DNA of 64,000 bases from Clavelina lepadiformis. Lineage: Eukaryota; Chordata; Ascidiacea; Aplousobranchia; Clavelinidae. This document shows positions 1 to 10,518 of this stretch, piece by piece. A program made the translations under genes and the position numbers. The notes beneath the pieces are model-generated. The model worked only from the letters and a program-made list of their open reading frames with translations, was not told the DNA's origin and ran no database searches. Where the stretch lies: assembly GCF_947623445.1 (NCBI RefSeq), contig NC_135243.1, forward strand, positions 19,290,479-19,354,478, given 5' to 3'. The stretch's first letter is position 1. Every line of letters begins with the position of its first letter.

Positions 1-2334
1 TGACTTGAATGCGATAGGAATAAATCTTACTGTTTTTTCAAAGTTTGGCTTGTTATCGTTTTCGTCGATCAGGTGAATTAAAAGAGGCACAAAACTCGAT
101 TGTGACGAAGTTCCCATGTCACTGGCAAGCAACAGCATTCTGTGAACCTTGGTTTGCTCATAATCTAACGTAAGATATGATATGAAGAGTTACTGGTTAA
201 TTATAGCTGGTAATATTGTTAATGTTAGGCAATTTCTTGGTTCTAACGCAAGCAAAAAGCTTATTTCGATGCTGTGGGGAAAATCATAACTTTCCAAAAA
301 CTTACCCAAGATGTGACTGACCACGAGGCTCAAATGTTCATGGCCGACCGGATCGCGATACTGCCTCACTTTGAAAAACACATCATGGTGTAGTAGAGTG
401 TACTGGATCATCGAATTATTCCCTTTTGCAGAAAAAGTAACAAAAATCAATCAAAACATCAAAATTACTTTACAAGACAAGTCATGAAACTGCACAAATA
501 AATGAATTACAAAAAAGCCCGATCAGAATTTGATTGAACTATACGGACATAGCATAAACAGACCCAAATCGACATCTGTGGCTTTGTAGCGATCCAATCT
601 GATCTCGTGGTTAACCTCCAGGTCTTCAGAAACGTTTATTTCTATCGATGGAGACGGAAAACAAGGTGAGTTGTCGTTAAGGTCTTTGATATAGACATCT
701 AAATGCATCACACTCATGTACAGACCCGGCAGGAAGATAATCTGTGAAAAAAAGCCATTGATTTTAACAGTTACTGTAATTACTTAGGCCTACGAAAATA
801 AATGATTGTAAAGTAACTGTGCACACGAAGGCAAACCATACAAGGCAACTACACATTTAACTTTGTATGTGTTACAGTTCAAATCGTACATTTGCCAGTT
901 GGGTACACGCGTCCATTACACTTTCACCAGCTCAAAGTAGCCAAAGAAATTACAACAGAGCTAATCTAGTGCAAACTCATAAGCAAAAAATACATGAAAA
1001 ACAATCTCTGACAAGTACAGCCAAGCTAGTCTTAATTTACTTCAACCTGGATAAAACAGAGTTCGACTTTCCCGCACAAAAGGTCCCGATCAATGCGCTT
1101 TGTCTGGGAGAGTATTCCGGTAGATTTCTCGATTTTGAACCATCCTGTTTGGTCAGTTACGCGGCTGCTTGGTGCCAGCCCGGAAGACCGATCAACATGC
1201 AGAGTTTGCTCCAGGATTTTGAATTCGGTTTTCTTCGTGGGGTTTGTACTCAGGTTTAGCACTTTACGCAAATCAATGATCGGTACTCCTGAAAAATCAC
1301 GTTTTGTGTTTTCAATATTTCAACGTTAGTTTTATCGTAGTAAATTCTTATCACGTAATCACTTTCCACACACTTCAACTTAAACATACTCTATCTTAAA
1401 GTGCCCATACTGACTTATGCTAGTGGCAGAGCTTTTACATACTTGAAGTAAATCTTAATTTTTATTCGTTGTTTAATTCCTGCCAGTGCAGTTGTTTGAG
1501 TTTTGGATAAAATTTGTTTACAACGTTTCTTATAAAAAAATCGTTCGTTCAAAAAGGGCTTGGAGAAAATTTTTTATTTTCCAGATCGTCTTTTTGATAC
1601 AATTTTTAGCGATGCCGCGAAGGGTAAGCAATTAGTCCTTACAAATAATCCCTAACAATTCAATTTAGCCAATTGTTCAAGTAGGATCAGAGAAAAACAA
1701 ATTGGTTAAAAACAAATTATGAAAAAAAGTCAGAAAATTATATGCACACGTCGCTTCCGCAATTAACATGGAAGATAAATGGAGGAAGAAAACGATTCCC
1801 AATGAAAGCCACACGGTTCAAGAAATAAAAATTTAACTTTGGGTAGAAATTGAGAAAACTGTGCCTATATGATATTAGTACATTTAACCAATAAAAGTTA
1901 TTTACTGGTTACAGAACTTATACTCAAGCTGAGATCACATTCTATTACAATGCATGTTGTTTATTTAGCGAAATGAAAAATTAATCTTTCTTTACCATTT
2001 TGGTCTTGTTCTCATTCGTTCAACTTTTGGCCGAAGTAAAACCCGCTTTTTTATGACGTCAATGTGTTCAATATAATATGTTACTGCAAATTTATGTTTG
2101 TGTGAACGTGAAAACTTTTGAGAATAATAAGGAAGAAATACAATACAAAACATTGGCAACCACTGAGCCAAGATCTTCATGCGAACCTTACAGCCTTTTA
2201 TGGTATAAATATAAAAACAAATCTAAACGCTTACCAATTTGTTGTTCTTCTTCTAGAGAGATATTGACGTGCGCCGCCACAGCCGAAGATACAATAATCA
2301 CTACAAATAGTGACAAATTCCAAAACAATTGCAT
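1..2334 (-). CDS. Protocadherin-like adhesion protein, 5' part (partial at left edge)
   Basis: Calcium-dependent cell-adhesion receptor of the protocadherin group; the product should be a surface type I membrane protein. Five exons read leftward: 2235-2334, 1041-1288, 564-741, 306-422 and 1-164, with GT-AG borders and consistent phases (269 residues so far). Exon 1 encodes a signal peptide (MQLFWNLSLFVVIIVSSAVA) ending just before the first cadherin repeat. EC1 carries FKIEKSTGILSQTKRIDRD and a cysteine in the VELCFIQVE stretch, as in protocadherins, and ends with the calcium motif DLNDNSP. EC2 carries DVDLGNNS, LDYE and ASD and ends in DENDNKPNF. The third repeat begins at the window edge. 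The donor at 563/562 (GTCTGT) is weak, but the join restores the DxDxGxNS motif. Vertebrate clustered protocadherins encode the whole ectodomain in one exon; here EC1 and EC2 are split by four introns. Which protocadherin subfamily this is cannot be decided from this piece. Confidence 0.88.
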
Positions 2335-5179
2335 AATATTATATCTTCTTGTTGCCTTCAATCTTTAATCGATGTAAAAGTTTAAAACGTTAGCTGTGAC
2401 AACTATTGACTGCAGGTAATAAACCCTGCCTGTGCTGTTCATCATATTCCTTTGATTAAGGTAGGTTCACTGTCATGTGGTATCATGACACGAAATGTTG
2501 ACGTAATCGCAATATAAGTAAATACTCATTCATAGCAAAGTGTTGTATCCGAATTCAACCATGCAAACGAACGTTGCTGGATACACAATTACCTACGTGC
2601 TCTTAAGTTTAGAAGTCTACTTTTTACCCTTCAACCAGTGTAAAGCCGATTGGCGTTTTTGCATAGAATTTTCGTTGATCATTCACAGCTAGGCCTGCTA
2701 AGCGTTTTATTGCTACAAACAAAAGTTTTTGAACCAAAACGGTAATTGCTAGATGCAACATTCTATAGTATTGAAACGTAACTTAACCGGTCCACGCGTT
2801 TTATTTGACCATAACGAGAAATGTATATGGCCTTATGCCAATAACTTGCGGGTTTGTGCGAGGCACGTGTTGGAGTCAGCCATTGTTTCCCAACATTCGA
2901 TGTCATCGACATCTTTATGTCGGTACAGTGTTCCATTAAGTTTAGCGCCTAACTCCAACCAGGCAGTGTAGCCTGCTTAGCTACTTTCATTGTATGAATA
3001 AGTAAAGTAATGATTGACATTCGTAGGAACCCACCGATTTGTTGATTTCGATAAACTCGGAATTGTGTTTAGATAGTATTCTGCGAGCACCCTTGTTTGT
3101 GTAACAACTATAACCAGCTATTTCGAAAACTTTCGGAGACTAGACTATTTACAAGTGTTGGTGAACTTTTGTAACCGAAAATCGTTTTCAAAATCTGATT
3201 TTACAATTTGCCCAACTAGAGAGAAACCACTTTTGTTTACATTTAGCTCACATCTTAATCTTCCAGAACTAGAGATTTTAACTTGCTTCAGACAGTTATA
3301 GAAGTACCAAAGTTCTGACTATTGATGTAAGATGGTCCCGCTACGCAACGTCCCGCTACCAAAAAGTTGTATAACCTGCTGACCAGTTGTCGTTTTGAAG
3401 CAGCAGCTTTTCCTGAATTAGACAAGCAGTTTTTCTGCATGGTGATGGCACAAACGATGGGTGTTAGGCTGCCGTTACATAGATTGAAAAATACTAACGC
3501 GAATAGCCACTTTAAGCCAAACTTAGTTTATAAATACAGTATACCTCCTAAAGTCTTAAACTAAACTTATCACAAATCTGCTCTAAATCTATTTTGACTC
3601 TAAACAACTAATTCATTGCACTGTGCATATCCTTTCTTTTTAACTAGCCGTTTATTTAATAGAAATATGTTGCGAGTCGTATTCCGTGAAATAGCCACTT
3701 TCATGACCAAAACTTGTTTTCCAACGACATGCACAGGCTACCCTCCTACAAAATATCTCCATTATTAGAACTGTAACCTGCACTTGTTATGTGTCAGCCA
3801 AACTTACCTAACAAGACTCTCACACGCCAAAATTGACCTTTTTACACTTTCACACGCCATCTTGAAGTTTGTGCACTCGTTTTGGTCTCGCCCTTTTTAA
3901 CGATTGAGAGTTGCAAAACTTTTCAATATTTTTGTTATTTGCATAAGGTTCTAGAATCGAATCATAAAATAGTTTTTAACTTGGTCTGTAGCATAGGCCT
4001 ATCGGATCAAACTTGACGAAAAATTAATCGTGTACATTTTCTACTTCTCTTTACGTAGCGCTTCAAGTACACCTTAACCGAGGTTGCATGGCGCCAAGTA
4101 GCCTACTGCCAAACGCTTTACGCATTTTGCGTAACTTGCTTATGTCCGGCAAACGAGAGAAAGAAAAAAAAACTCCAACATTGAGTGTCATAAAGGACAA
4201 TAATGGTTTTTGAACAAATAATGGCTAATTAGAAACGCTGATCATTTTGACGTCTCTTGTTGGACTTTTTCTTCTGGAATTTCTGACGCATCGCATATAA
4301 AACGCTATGAAAACATTGCTGTAAACTTCTTCCTTTACAGTGTAAAGGATGAAAAACATGGTTTTCGAGTGTCTCTCGCAAGCCCAACGGTATTCACCAA
4401 GTAAAAATGTCTAATTCGACACTTGAATATTTCATTTTCAATAGGTAAAAACTAAAAAAAATATATATACTTGTTGAAGATATTAGCCAGGGCCAGAATA
4501 GTGCATTCATTTAATGTGACAGTGTAAAACTGTAAACAGTGCTGAATCTGCAGAAAAATTAAAACATGCTATGATCCCCGCCTCCGCCGAAGGGCTTCAC
4601 GCTGAAAACGTCTTCTTGCAAAAGGCGAATGGAAAATATTCAAAATTATAAAAACAAAGCATATGAAAGCAAGATCATCTGGTGACATTCACTAAGAGGT
4701 CAATTGTATATAACGCAATAGTTCTGAGCCTGAGGTTCGTGGAAAAGGTTTTGGTTTTGGATCCGTGAACATCGTAATGATGATAAGTGCCGTGTTGTGA
4801 TAATTCACGTTACTGTAAACAAACGAGCAAGTAATCGTTACTTTGTTGCAATTAAATCTTTCATATTTTGTAAAAGTAGTTCGTACTATGTACCACATGG
4901 TGAAAGTAATTCTGGGAAAATACGTCATCCTATCCGACTGTTTATTACGTTACAATAGAACTTTCGTAACACTCAAAACACTTTTTAGCATATGAAATGC
5001 GTGCTACAAAAAGACAAACGCAGCTCGTCTAAACTTGGATGCTGCTTTTGCATGGTGTGGTTTTTGACTGCTTACAGCAGTAGACCTGTGCTAAACAGTA
5101 GAGCTAGTTTTTACGCAAGTTCCGATTACCACACATTTCGGTTGTTTGTTTTTTTATGAGTTAGGCCTATTCCCCGAAT

Positions 5180-5335
5180 TTAGAACTGTTCAGCAGGACC
5201 ACTGAATAGGAAGAAGTATCGTTAATGCCTTGCCCTTGGACATTACAACTGTATGTCGCCACTAGGTATCGAGCACGGAACACAATCCACATTTGTTGCG
5301 AGGCCAGCGCTCCAACCACTCGGCTACTAATCACA
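5180..5335 (-). mobile_element. tRNA-derived SINE copy
   Basis: Read on the minus strand, the head resembles a class II (Leu/Ser-like) tRNA: TAGCCGAGTGGTTGGAGCG is a good A box. About 40 nt later GCTCGATACC is a recognisable B box. A tRNA-unrelated tail of about 90 nt follows. A second, damaged copy sharing the tail and B box lies at about 25,455-25,760, which supports a dispersed family. No poly-A tail or clear target duplication is visible. Confidence 0.6.
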
Positions 5336-5525
5336 GATATGTACGTCCTTAAAGCAATCATAAAATAGGTTTCCTTACGGTTTCGACTTAAAAATAGTAG
5401 GCTTATATTGTTATAATATTATATAATAGTTTTACTCTTCTACATTGCTTTTCAGCAGTCCTGATGTAGTGCCAAAACCTGTTTCCCTGTTGTATTGTAG
5501 CGTCTCGCTTGTCGCTGCCACTTTG

Positions 5526-6954
5526 AGAAGGTACCACAAACGCAAAGTCTACATAGTTTATTAGTTTATATACTCAACCACTTGCAATAACTATAGTGAC
5601 CGCGTCTTTGTGATATTATCAAGTGGCAGGCGATCCCAATCGCTGCAATAATATCATATGTTAAAACTTATTTATGGTCTTGAAAAAAAGAAGGACCACT
5701 ATGACTAGCCTGACTACTGACTGTTGGCAAGCAAAGTTGGCCGAATTAATTGGAGCAATGAACACTTCATTCTCCGTTTCTTCTAAGAGCTGAGTTCTCG
5801 ACCGAACTTTTTCACAATAGGCCTACAAGAGTTGTAATGGGCATAAATACGATTAACTGCTTACTATAGTATAGCTGTTTGTTGGTTGTATATTTTGTGT
5901 GTTTATAATTTTTAGTTTATTTGTTTGACTGGTGAATGCAAGCTCGATCGCTTACGCAGTTATTATGAAGACACTATCCAAACTTTCAATTTCAACTTGA
6001 CTCAATATTCAATTTACCAGTGTTTACTATTCAATATTCCTACTACTCTGGTAGCCTCTTTGATAAAATACCTCAAACTACAATCAAAATAAAATTTTTG
6101 ACGTAACAATGAGGAGTACAGGTTTTGGAAGCACACTGGAACTGCGTTCCGGATTATTTTCACCACCTGTGGTTCCCTTTTGGTGTTTCGTAGTTTGTCT
6201 TACGCTGAAATCTAAAGTTTGCTTACCATTTCTTAAAACTTAAGTGGAAACATAAGTCGTTCTTCACCCTGATTGGCTAATACCCTTGGTTGCTGAAATC
6301 GGTTAGAAAACATAAACATACCCGAAGTTACCCGCATATGAGTAGCCTAGCCTACTTTGTATAGACCGGCTTTGTTTCTGGGAAGTGTTTTTAAGCGTAA
6401 GTCTCTGAGGCTATAATTAGGCAAAATGTTAATTGATGCTTGGGGCTTTATAGTGGGGTTTTTTCAATTTTCGTATGTAAAAACGTTAGTAAAGTGTTGT
6501 GTAGCGTATTGTCTGATTGTAAGCTAAATTATTATTACGGTATTACCGGTAGTCACAGGTAGTCTTGGTTTGTGTTTTTTCCATTTTAAGAGAGAATTGG
6601 CTCTTTAATGGACATTGTAGCAGACTTATGCAGAGTGTATGTCAGATGCACTACCAAAAATTTTTTCAATGAGGTACTTTGATTGTACTTTATAGGCCTA
6701 TAGTAGCCTAGGCCCTAGGCAGTATAGGCTATATAGGTCTGGTCTAAAGCGACCTGCCGGTATTAAGCCTATCCAGATTGGAGAGTTTTCTAGGCTTAAG
6801 TGCACGGAGGATTAAAATTAATTCATAATAAAGCCACAGTAAACAGAGAGTTTTATCTGCCAGAACTCGGGGTCACAATAAAATGGTCATAATAAGCGGA
6901 CTCTATTGTATATACTTCTAAGCAGCCTAGACTTTGCGTTTGTGGTCCTTTCTT
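5526..6954. mobile_element. Possible inverted-repeat DNA element, no coding capacity
   Basis: The sequence ACCACAAACGCAAAGTCTA at about 5532-5551 recurs as its reverse complement at about 6929-6947, with similar bases just outside (GAGAAGGT and AAGAAAGG). Such ends, 1.4 kb apart, would fit a non-autonomous DNA transposon. No transposase frame is present between them and no clear target duplication was found, so chance or rearranged copies remain possible. Confidence 0.3.
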
Positions 6955-7377
6955 AAAATGGTAGTTGTAAGTAAGTCGCTATAGCGTTACGGGTTTGTCT
7001 TGCTTTGGTAGGTACTACAAATGCAAATTCACAGTGTAAAACAATATACCATTCAAACGAATTTTTATGTGAAGGTAAAATTAGAGTTACGCAGCTTTTC
7101 ATTTGGAACCGAAATCACGGCTTATGCAAAGCCCGGTGTGCAGAAAGTTTTCTCAAGTTTGCAGCTGCCACGAAGTACAAACCGGCTCACGATTCAGACC
7201 AGCTGCATCGGGTCTTTAGAAATTTGCTTCTGCTCACAAAGCACACCTGAGAACCTACTGAGAAATCCGGCACAGGAAGGTGGCATATATGCCGATTTAT
7301 TTGCACAAAATTTTCATTGTGCTCAATATGCTATATTATAAGTATTATATACATTCAATACGCGTGGTGCAATTTTT

Positions 7378-7480
7378 GGGTCAAGTAAACAAGTGCACCA
7401 CCAGATGACGTTACAATTTGAGTAGCTGGGGACTAGTATGCAACTGGGCATTCTGTGGTTGTGCACTTGTACAGTAGACC
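7378..7480. mobile_element. Palindromic MITE, copy 1
   Basis: About 100 bp with terminal inverted repeats of the type GGGTCTAGTGTACAAGTGCA followed by CAACCA. The centre contains GATGACGTTACAATTTGAGTA. Related copies lie at 24,078-24,185 (opposite orientation) and 38,105-38,206. Confidence 0.65.
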
Positions 7481-8406
7481 TAAATTTTTTGCATTAGGCT
7501 ACACTTACTGGTAAATTTGTTCGGTGCTCTGTAAACAAACTTTTGCATCGGGAGTTGAGATCTCGTCAAAAAAATATCTTACTCTATAGTGCAAACAACG
7601 TGAACTTTGAATTATTTCATCTTTAGGCTATGTTTTAATAAACAAACATAACAAAGTAAAATTACATGTTTGAAACGCAATAAATCCTTTTCGAGTTACG
7701 GTCTGAGTGGCAAGAGTTTGCGTGGTACAGTATCTGTAACGCATGTAATTATAGTAATTCAGTTTATGTTTACTGCTAGTCTGTTATTTGAAAATTTTCT
7801 TGAAATGCAAGGCAAAATTACTGCAGATACCCTGAATACTTTTTATGCCTTTCATGACATATGCTACTCTGACCCTGTAATGTGACCGCAAGTAAAACAG
7901 AACCAATGCGTAGGATCCAAAGTGCTATAAATAAAAACCAGGCAACCTTTTTACATTATTTTTTCTTTAATGGCTAAAGAAGCCCTTATGCTACTCACCT
8001 GAGCGAAATCTTTACAGTCCAAAGCCAAAACGTTTTTTAAAATATCAAAGTGAGTCAACTTTTTCCATTGTTTAAGTATGTGTGATTGAAAAAATCTTGC
8101 CACCCATAACAAGATGGCTGTAACTTGGAAAGGGCCTATTAACATAGTCTTTTATACTTAAGTACAAAAACTTAAATTAAAATTTTGGTGTGTGCTGTTA
8201 GATCGAAATTTGTGTCCTTAACGTTAACATTTTTCATTGAAAACTGTGGTAGTTTTTAAGTCTGGTAACTAACTTTGTTTGCATGTGCAGGGTGGTGACA
8301 TGTTTAGTGAAATTGGCATTATTTGTAAATGCTTGTATATATACCTCATATTTAAGTTTTTCAAGAAAGCATACATAAATACTTGTTCAAACTTCATGAA
8401 TGCAGC

Positions 8407-9996
8407 ATGATGTTGTTCAAAGAGATTCTGGATCAACCTACTAGAGGTCCATCCAGTCGTGCAAGTAAAGTAGGAATACGGAGATCAGCAAAGCCAACCA
8501 GCACAAAAGATGTATTGAAACCAGTCACAAAAAGAAAAGTAAATGCACCGAGAAAAAGACTTGTTCTTCGAAATAAGCCTGGTGCTATAAATCAGGAAAC
8601 AGCAAAAGGTTTGCAGTTAACAGAAAAAGTTACACGAAAGCTGAATGAAGGCAAAACTACCTCCTATAATGCTGATATCCCATCATCCACTCCGATTTTT
8701 ACTCCCGTAAAAAAGGAAAAGCTTCCCTCTTGTAATCACAACAAATCCAACATCCCTCCAGTATCCATTTCATCATCGCAGTGTAGTTTAATTGAGTTGC
8801 TACAGCAATACAACATCACAAACTCCAATAGACCTCCAACTGAGAAAAGCATTGATCTGCTGGAAGACACTTTAACTCCTGAGGATGAAGAAGTTAATCC
8901 AAAGTTGCATACTTTTCAAGAGGTTTTGGCAAAGTTACAACGAACGGTACAACCCACGTCAAAAGCTGACGATATCTCAGCCAAACAGGCTTTTACAGAT
9001 GTAAAAGTTGCTTTTGAGTCACTGTTTGGTCCTAGTAGTTCAAATGAAAAAGACAAAGAACGAAATACACCCTTTGATAAATCAACCAATTCCAATCAGA
9101 ACTCAAGGCTAGCAATGCTGGAAAACGAGAACATTTCTTTGCAGCGACAGTTAAGACTTGTCCGAAGAGAACTACAAAATAAAGAAAACAAAACTAACTG
9201 TGAAGGTTTTAACCTGGAAATGGCTGCCCTTCAGTGCCAGAATGCTACTCTTGAAAAGAAGGTCACTGAGATCAGCGAAGCCTTGGAAAATACCTTGTCG
9301 ATGCAGCAAACTTTAAACCTAGCAAACGAAAAGCTGTCCATGGAAAATTCCAAGCTACTGGATGAATTGACAATGAAAGATGATGAACTTAGGAAGAGTG
9401 GACATCTCTTTTCTACAGAGACTCAGCTTATTAAGCAAGATGTAAGTGAAGCATTGGAAAAAGTGGGCTCATTAAGGGAAAATCTGGACAGAGCAACTAG
9501 TGAAAATGATAATTTGCTGCAAGAAATTAGGAACAAAGATGATGAGATTTTTAGGCTGTCTGAACTAAACAAAGGCCTGCAGAGTAGTGTCTCGCGGCTT
9601 TTGCAAGATTTAAATAAAGTTCCTAAACCGACAAGCGATGTTAACTTAACTTCACTTGTTTTGAAAAAATTTGACAGTGTCTTATCATCTCCACCCATTC
9701 ACAAACCAAATCCACAAAGAAATCTATATACTGCGATTACTGAGTCACCTGGACTAGCAACTGTACACTTGGCCCCAGAGATTATTCCAGAAACAAAGTT
9801 TCCCAGTGAAGTGATCTCAGGATCTGACCTCACTGTGGCCGGATCATCTTGCTCTCCATCGATGCCAACGTCTGTTTCTTCGTCGATGTTTTCTGTTACA
9901 TCAAGAGACGAAAGGGACTTCAGTGCTGGTCTGGCATGCCTTGATGCTGATATTAGAAAGTTGCAAGACAGCCTAAAAGGTTTAAACAATGTGTGA
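8407..9996 (+). CDS. CCDC14: CCDC14-like centrosomal coiled-coil protein
   Basis: Orthologue of coiled-coil domain-containing protein 14, a centriolar-satellite/centrosome protein in vertebrates. The 529-residue frame has a basic, disordered N-terminal third and a long coiled coil over roughly residues 235-400 starting LENENISLQRQLRLVRREL. It ends in a very characteristic tail, TSRDERDFSAGLACLDADI. That tail, and the RLSELNKGLQSSVSRLLQDL segment, match what I recall of human CCDC14 (TSRDEQDFRNGLAALDANI; RLRELTRTLQTSMAKLLSDL). Human CCDC14 is much longer (about 950 aa) and multi-exon; here almost everything sits in one exon. I place the start at the first ATG of the frame (8407), which follows directly after a possible splice acceptor (TGCAG, 8401-8405). 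The frame is open upstream to 8356, so an extra 5' coding exon is possible. A poly-A signal-like AATAAA lies near 10,454. Confidence 0.85.
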   Translation: MMLFKEILDQPTRGPSSRASKVGIRRSAKPTSTKDVLKPVTKRKVNAPRKRLVLRNKPGAINQETAKGLQLTEKVTRKLNEGKTTSYNADIPSSTPIFTPVKKEKLPSCNHNKSNIPPVSISSSQCSLIELLQQYNITNSNRPPTEKSIDLLEDTLTPEDEEVNPKLHTFQEVLAKLQRTVQPTSKADDISAKQAFTDVKVAFESLFGPSSSNEKDKERNTPFDKSTNSNQNSRLAMLENENISLQRQLRLVRRELQNKENKTNCEGFNLEMAALQCQNATLEKKVTEISEALENTLSMQQTLNLANEKLSMENSKLLDELTMKDDELRKSGHLFSTETQLIKQDVSEALEKVGSLRENLDRATSENDNLLQEIRNKDDEIFRLSELNKGLQSSVSRLLQDLNKVPKPTSDVNLTSLVLKKFDSVLSSPPIHKPNPQRNLYTAITESPGLATVHLAPEIIPETKFPSEVISGSDLTVAGSSCSPSMPTSVSSSMFSVTSRDERDFSAGLACLDADIRKLQDSLKGLNNV

Positions 9997-10518
9997 TAAA
10001 ATGTACGTTTGTTGTTATTGGTGCTCACTGACTTACTAGCTATGCATTATGTGAGTTGGCTGTTAATGTGGCTTACATGTGTACAATGTTTTGGGTATGA
10101 TATATATACACATACTGTTCTACATCATACTAATTAACACCAGCTGTCAGCGTATGCAGTATGCTTTTCCAAACTGTTTCTTTAATTTCAACTTCATTGT
10201 AAATACCATCTTGCAATATTTATAAAATCTAGACTGTGTATTAGAAAATGTTCTGGTTTGTATTATACCGGTATTAGAAACTTTAATTTAGATTCATGTA
10301 CTTGTATACAATTTATAGTATGTTGCTGTCATGAACATTTTTAAAATTTATTTTTGTTCACTGTTAGTTTACACTGTTAATGTACAGTTCACTGTTAGTA
10401 TACATTTTAGACTTACATGTTTGTTTAATAATTTCATTATGTAGGTGTGTTATAAATAAACATCAATCAACTTAAATACTTTTGTAAAAATTTAGGAGTT
10501 TTCGGCATTTACATCAAC
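9997..10518. other. Gap between CCDC14 and GCAT
   Basis: AT-rich 522-bp gap holding the CCDC14 3' UTR (AATAAA near 10,454) and the presumed GCAT promoter. No other feature is seen. Confidence 0.6.

Larger units (their letters stand above)
2335..8406. other. Intergenic region between protocadherin and CCDC14 genes
   Basis: No open frame here shows domain structure, splice-site support or family likeness; the longest (about 106 codons near 7.0-7.3 kb) looks like chance. The protocadherin promoter must lie just above 2334 and the CCDC14 promoter and any 5' UTR exon below 8406. The region carries a SINE, a palindromic MITE and a possible inverted-repeat element, listed separately. Confidence 0.6.

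Noticed and set aside
7005-7341. Two overlapping plus-strand open frames of 81 and 106 codons
   Set aside because: No family likeness, no splice support, overlapping in different frames; chance in AT-rich DNA.
9423-10028. Minus-strand frames opposite CCDC14
   Set aside because: Shadows of the coiled-coil coding sequence on the other strand.
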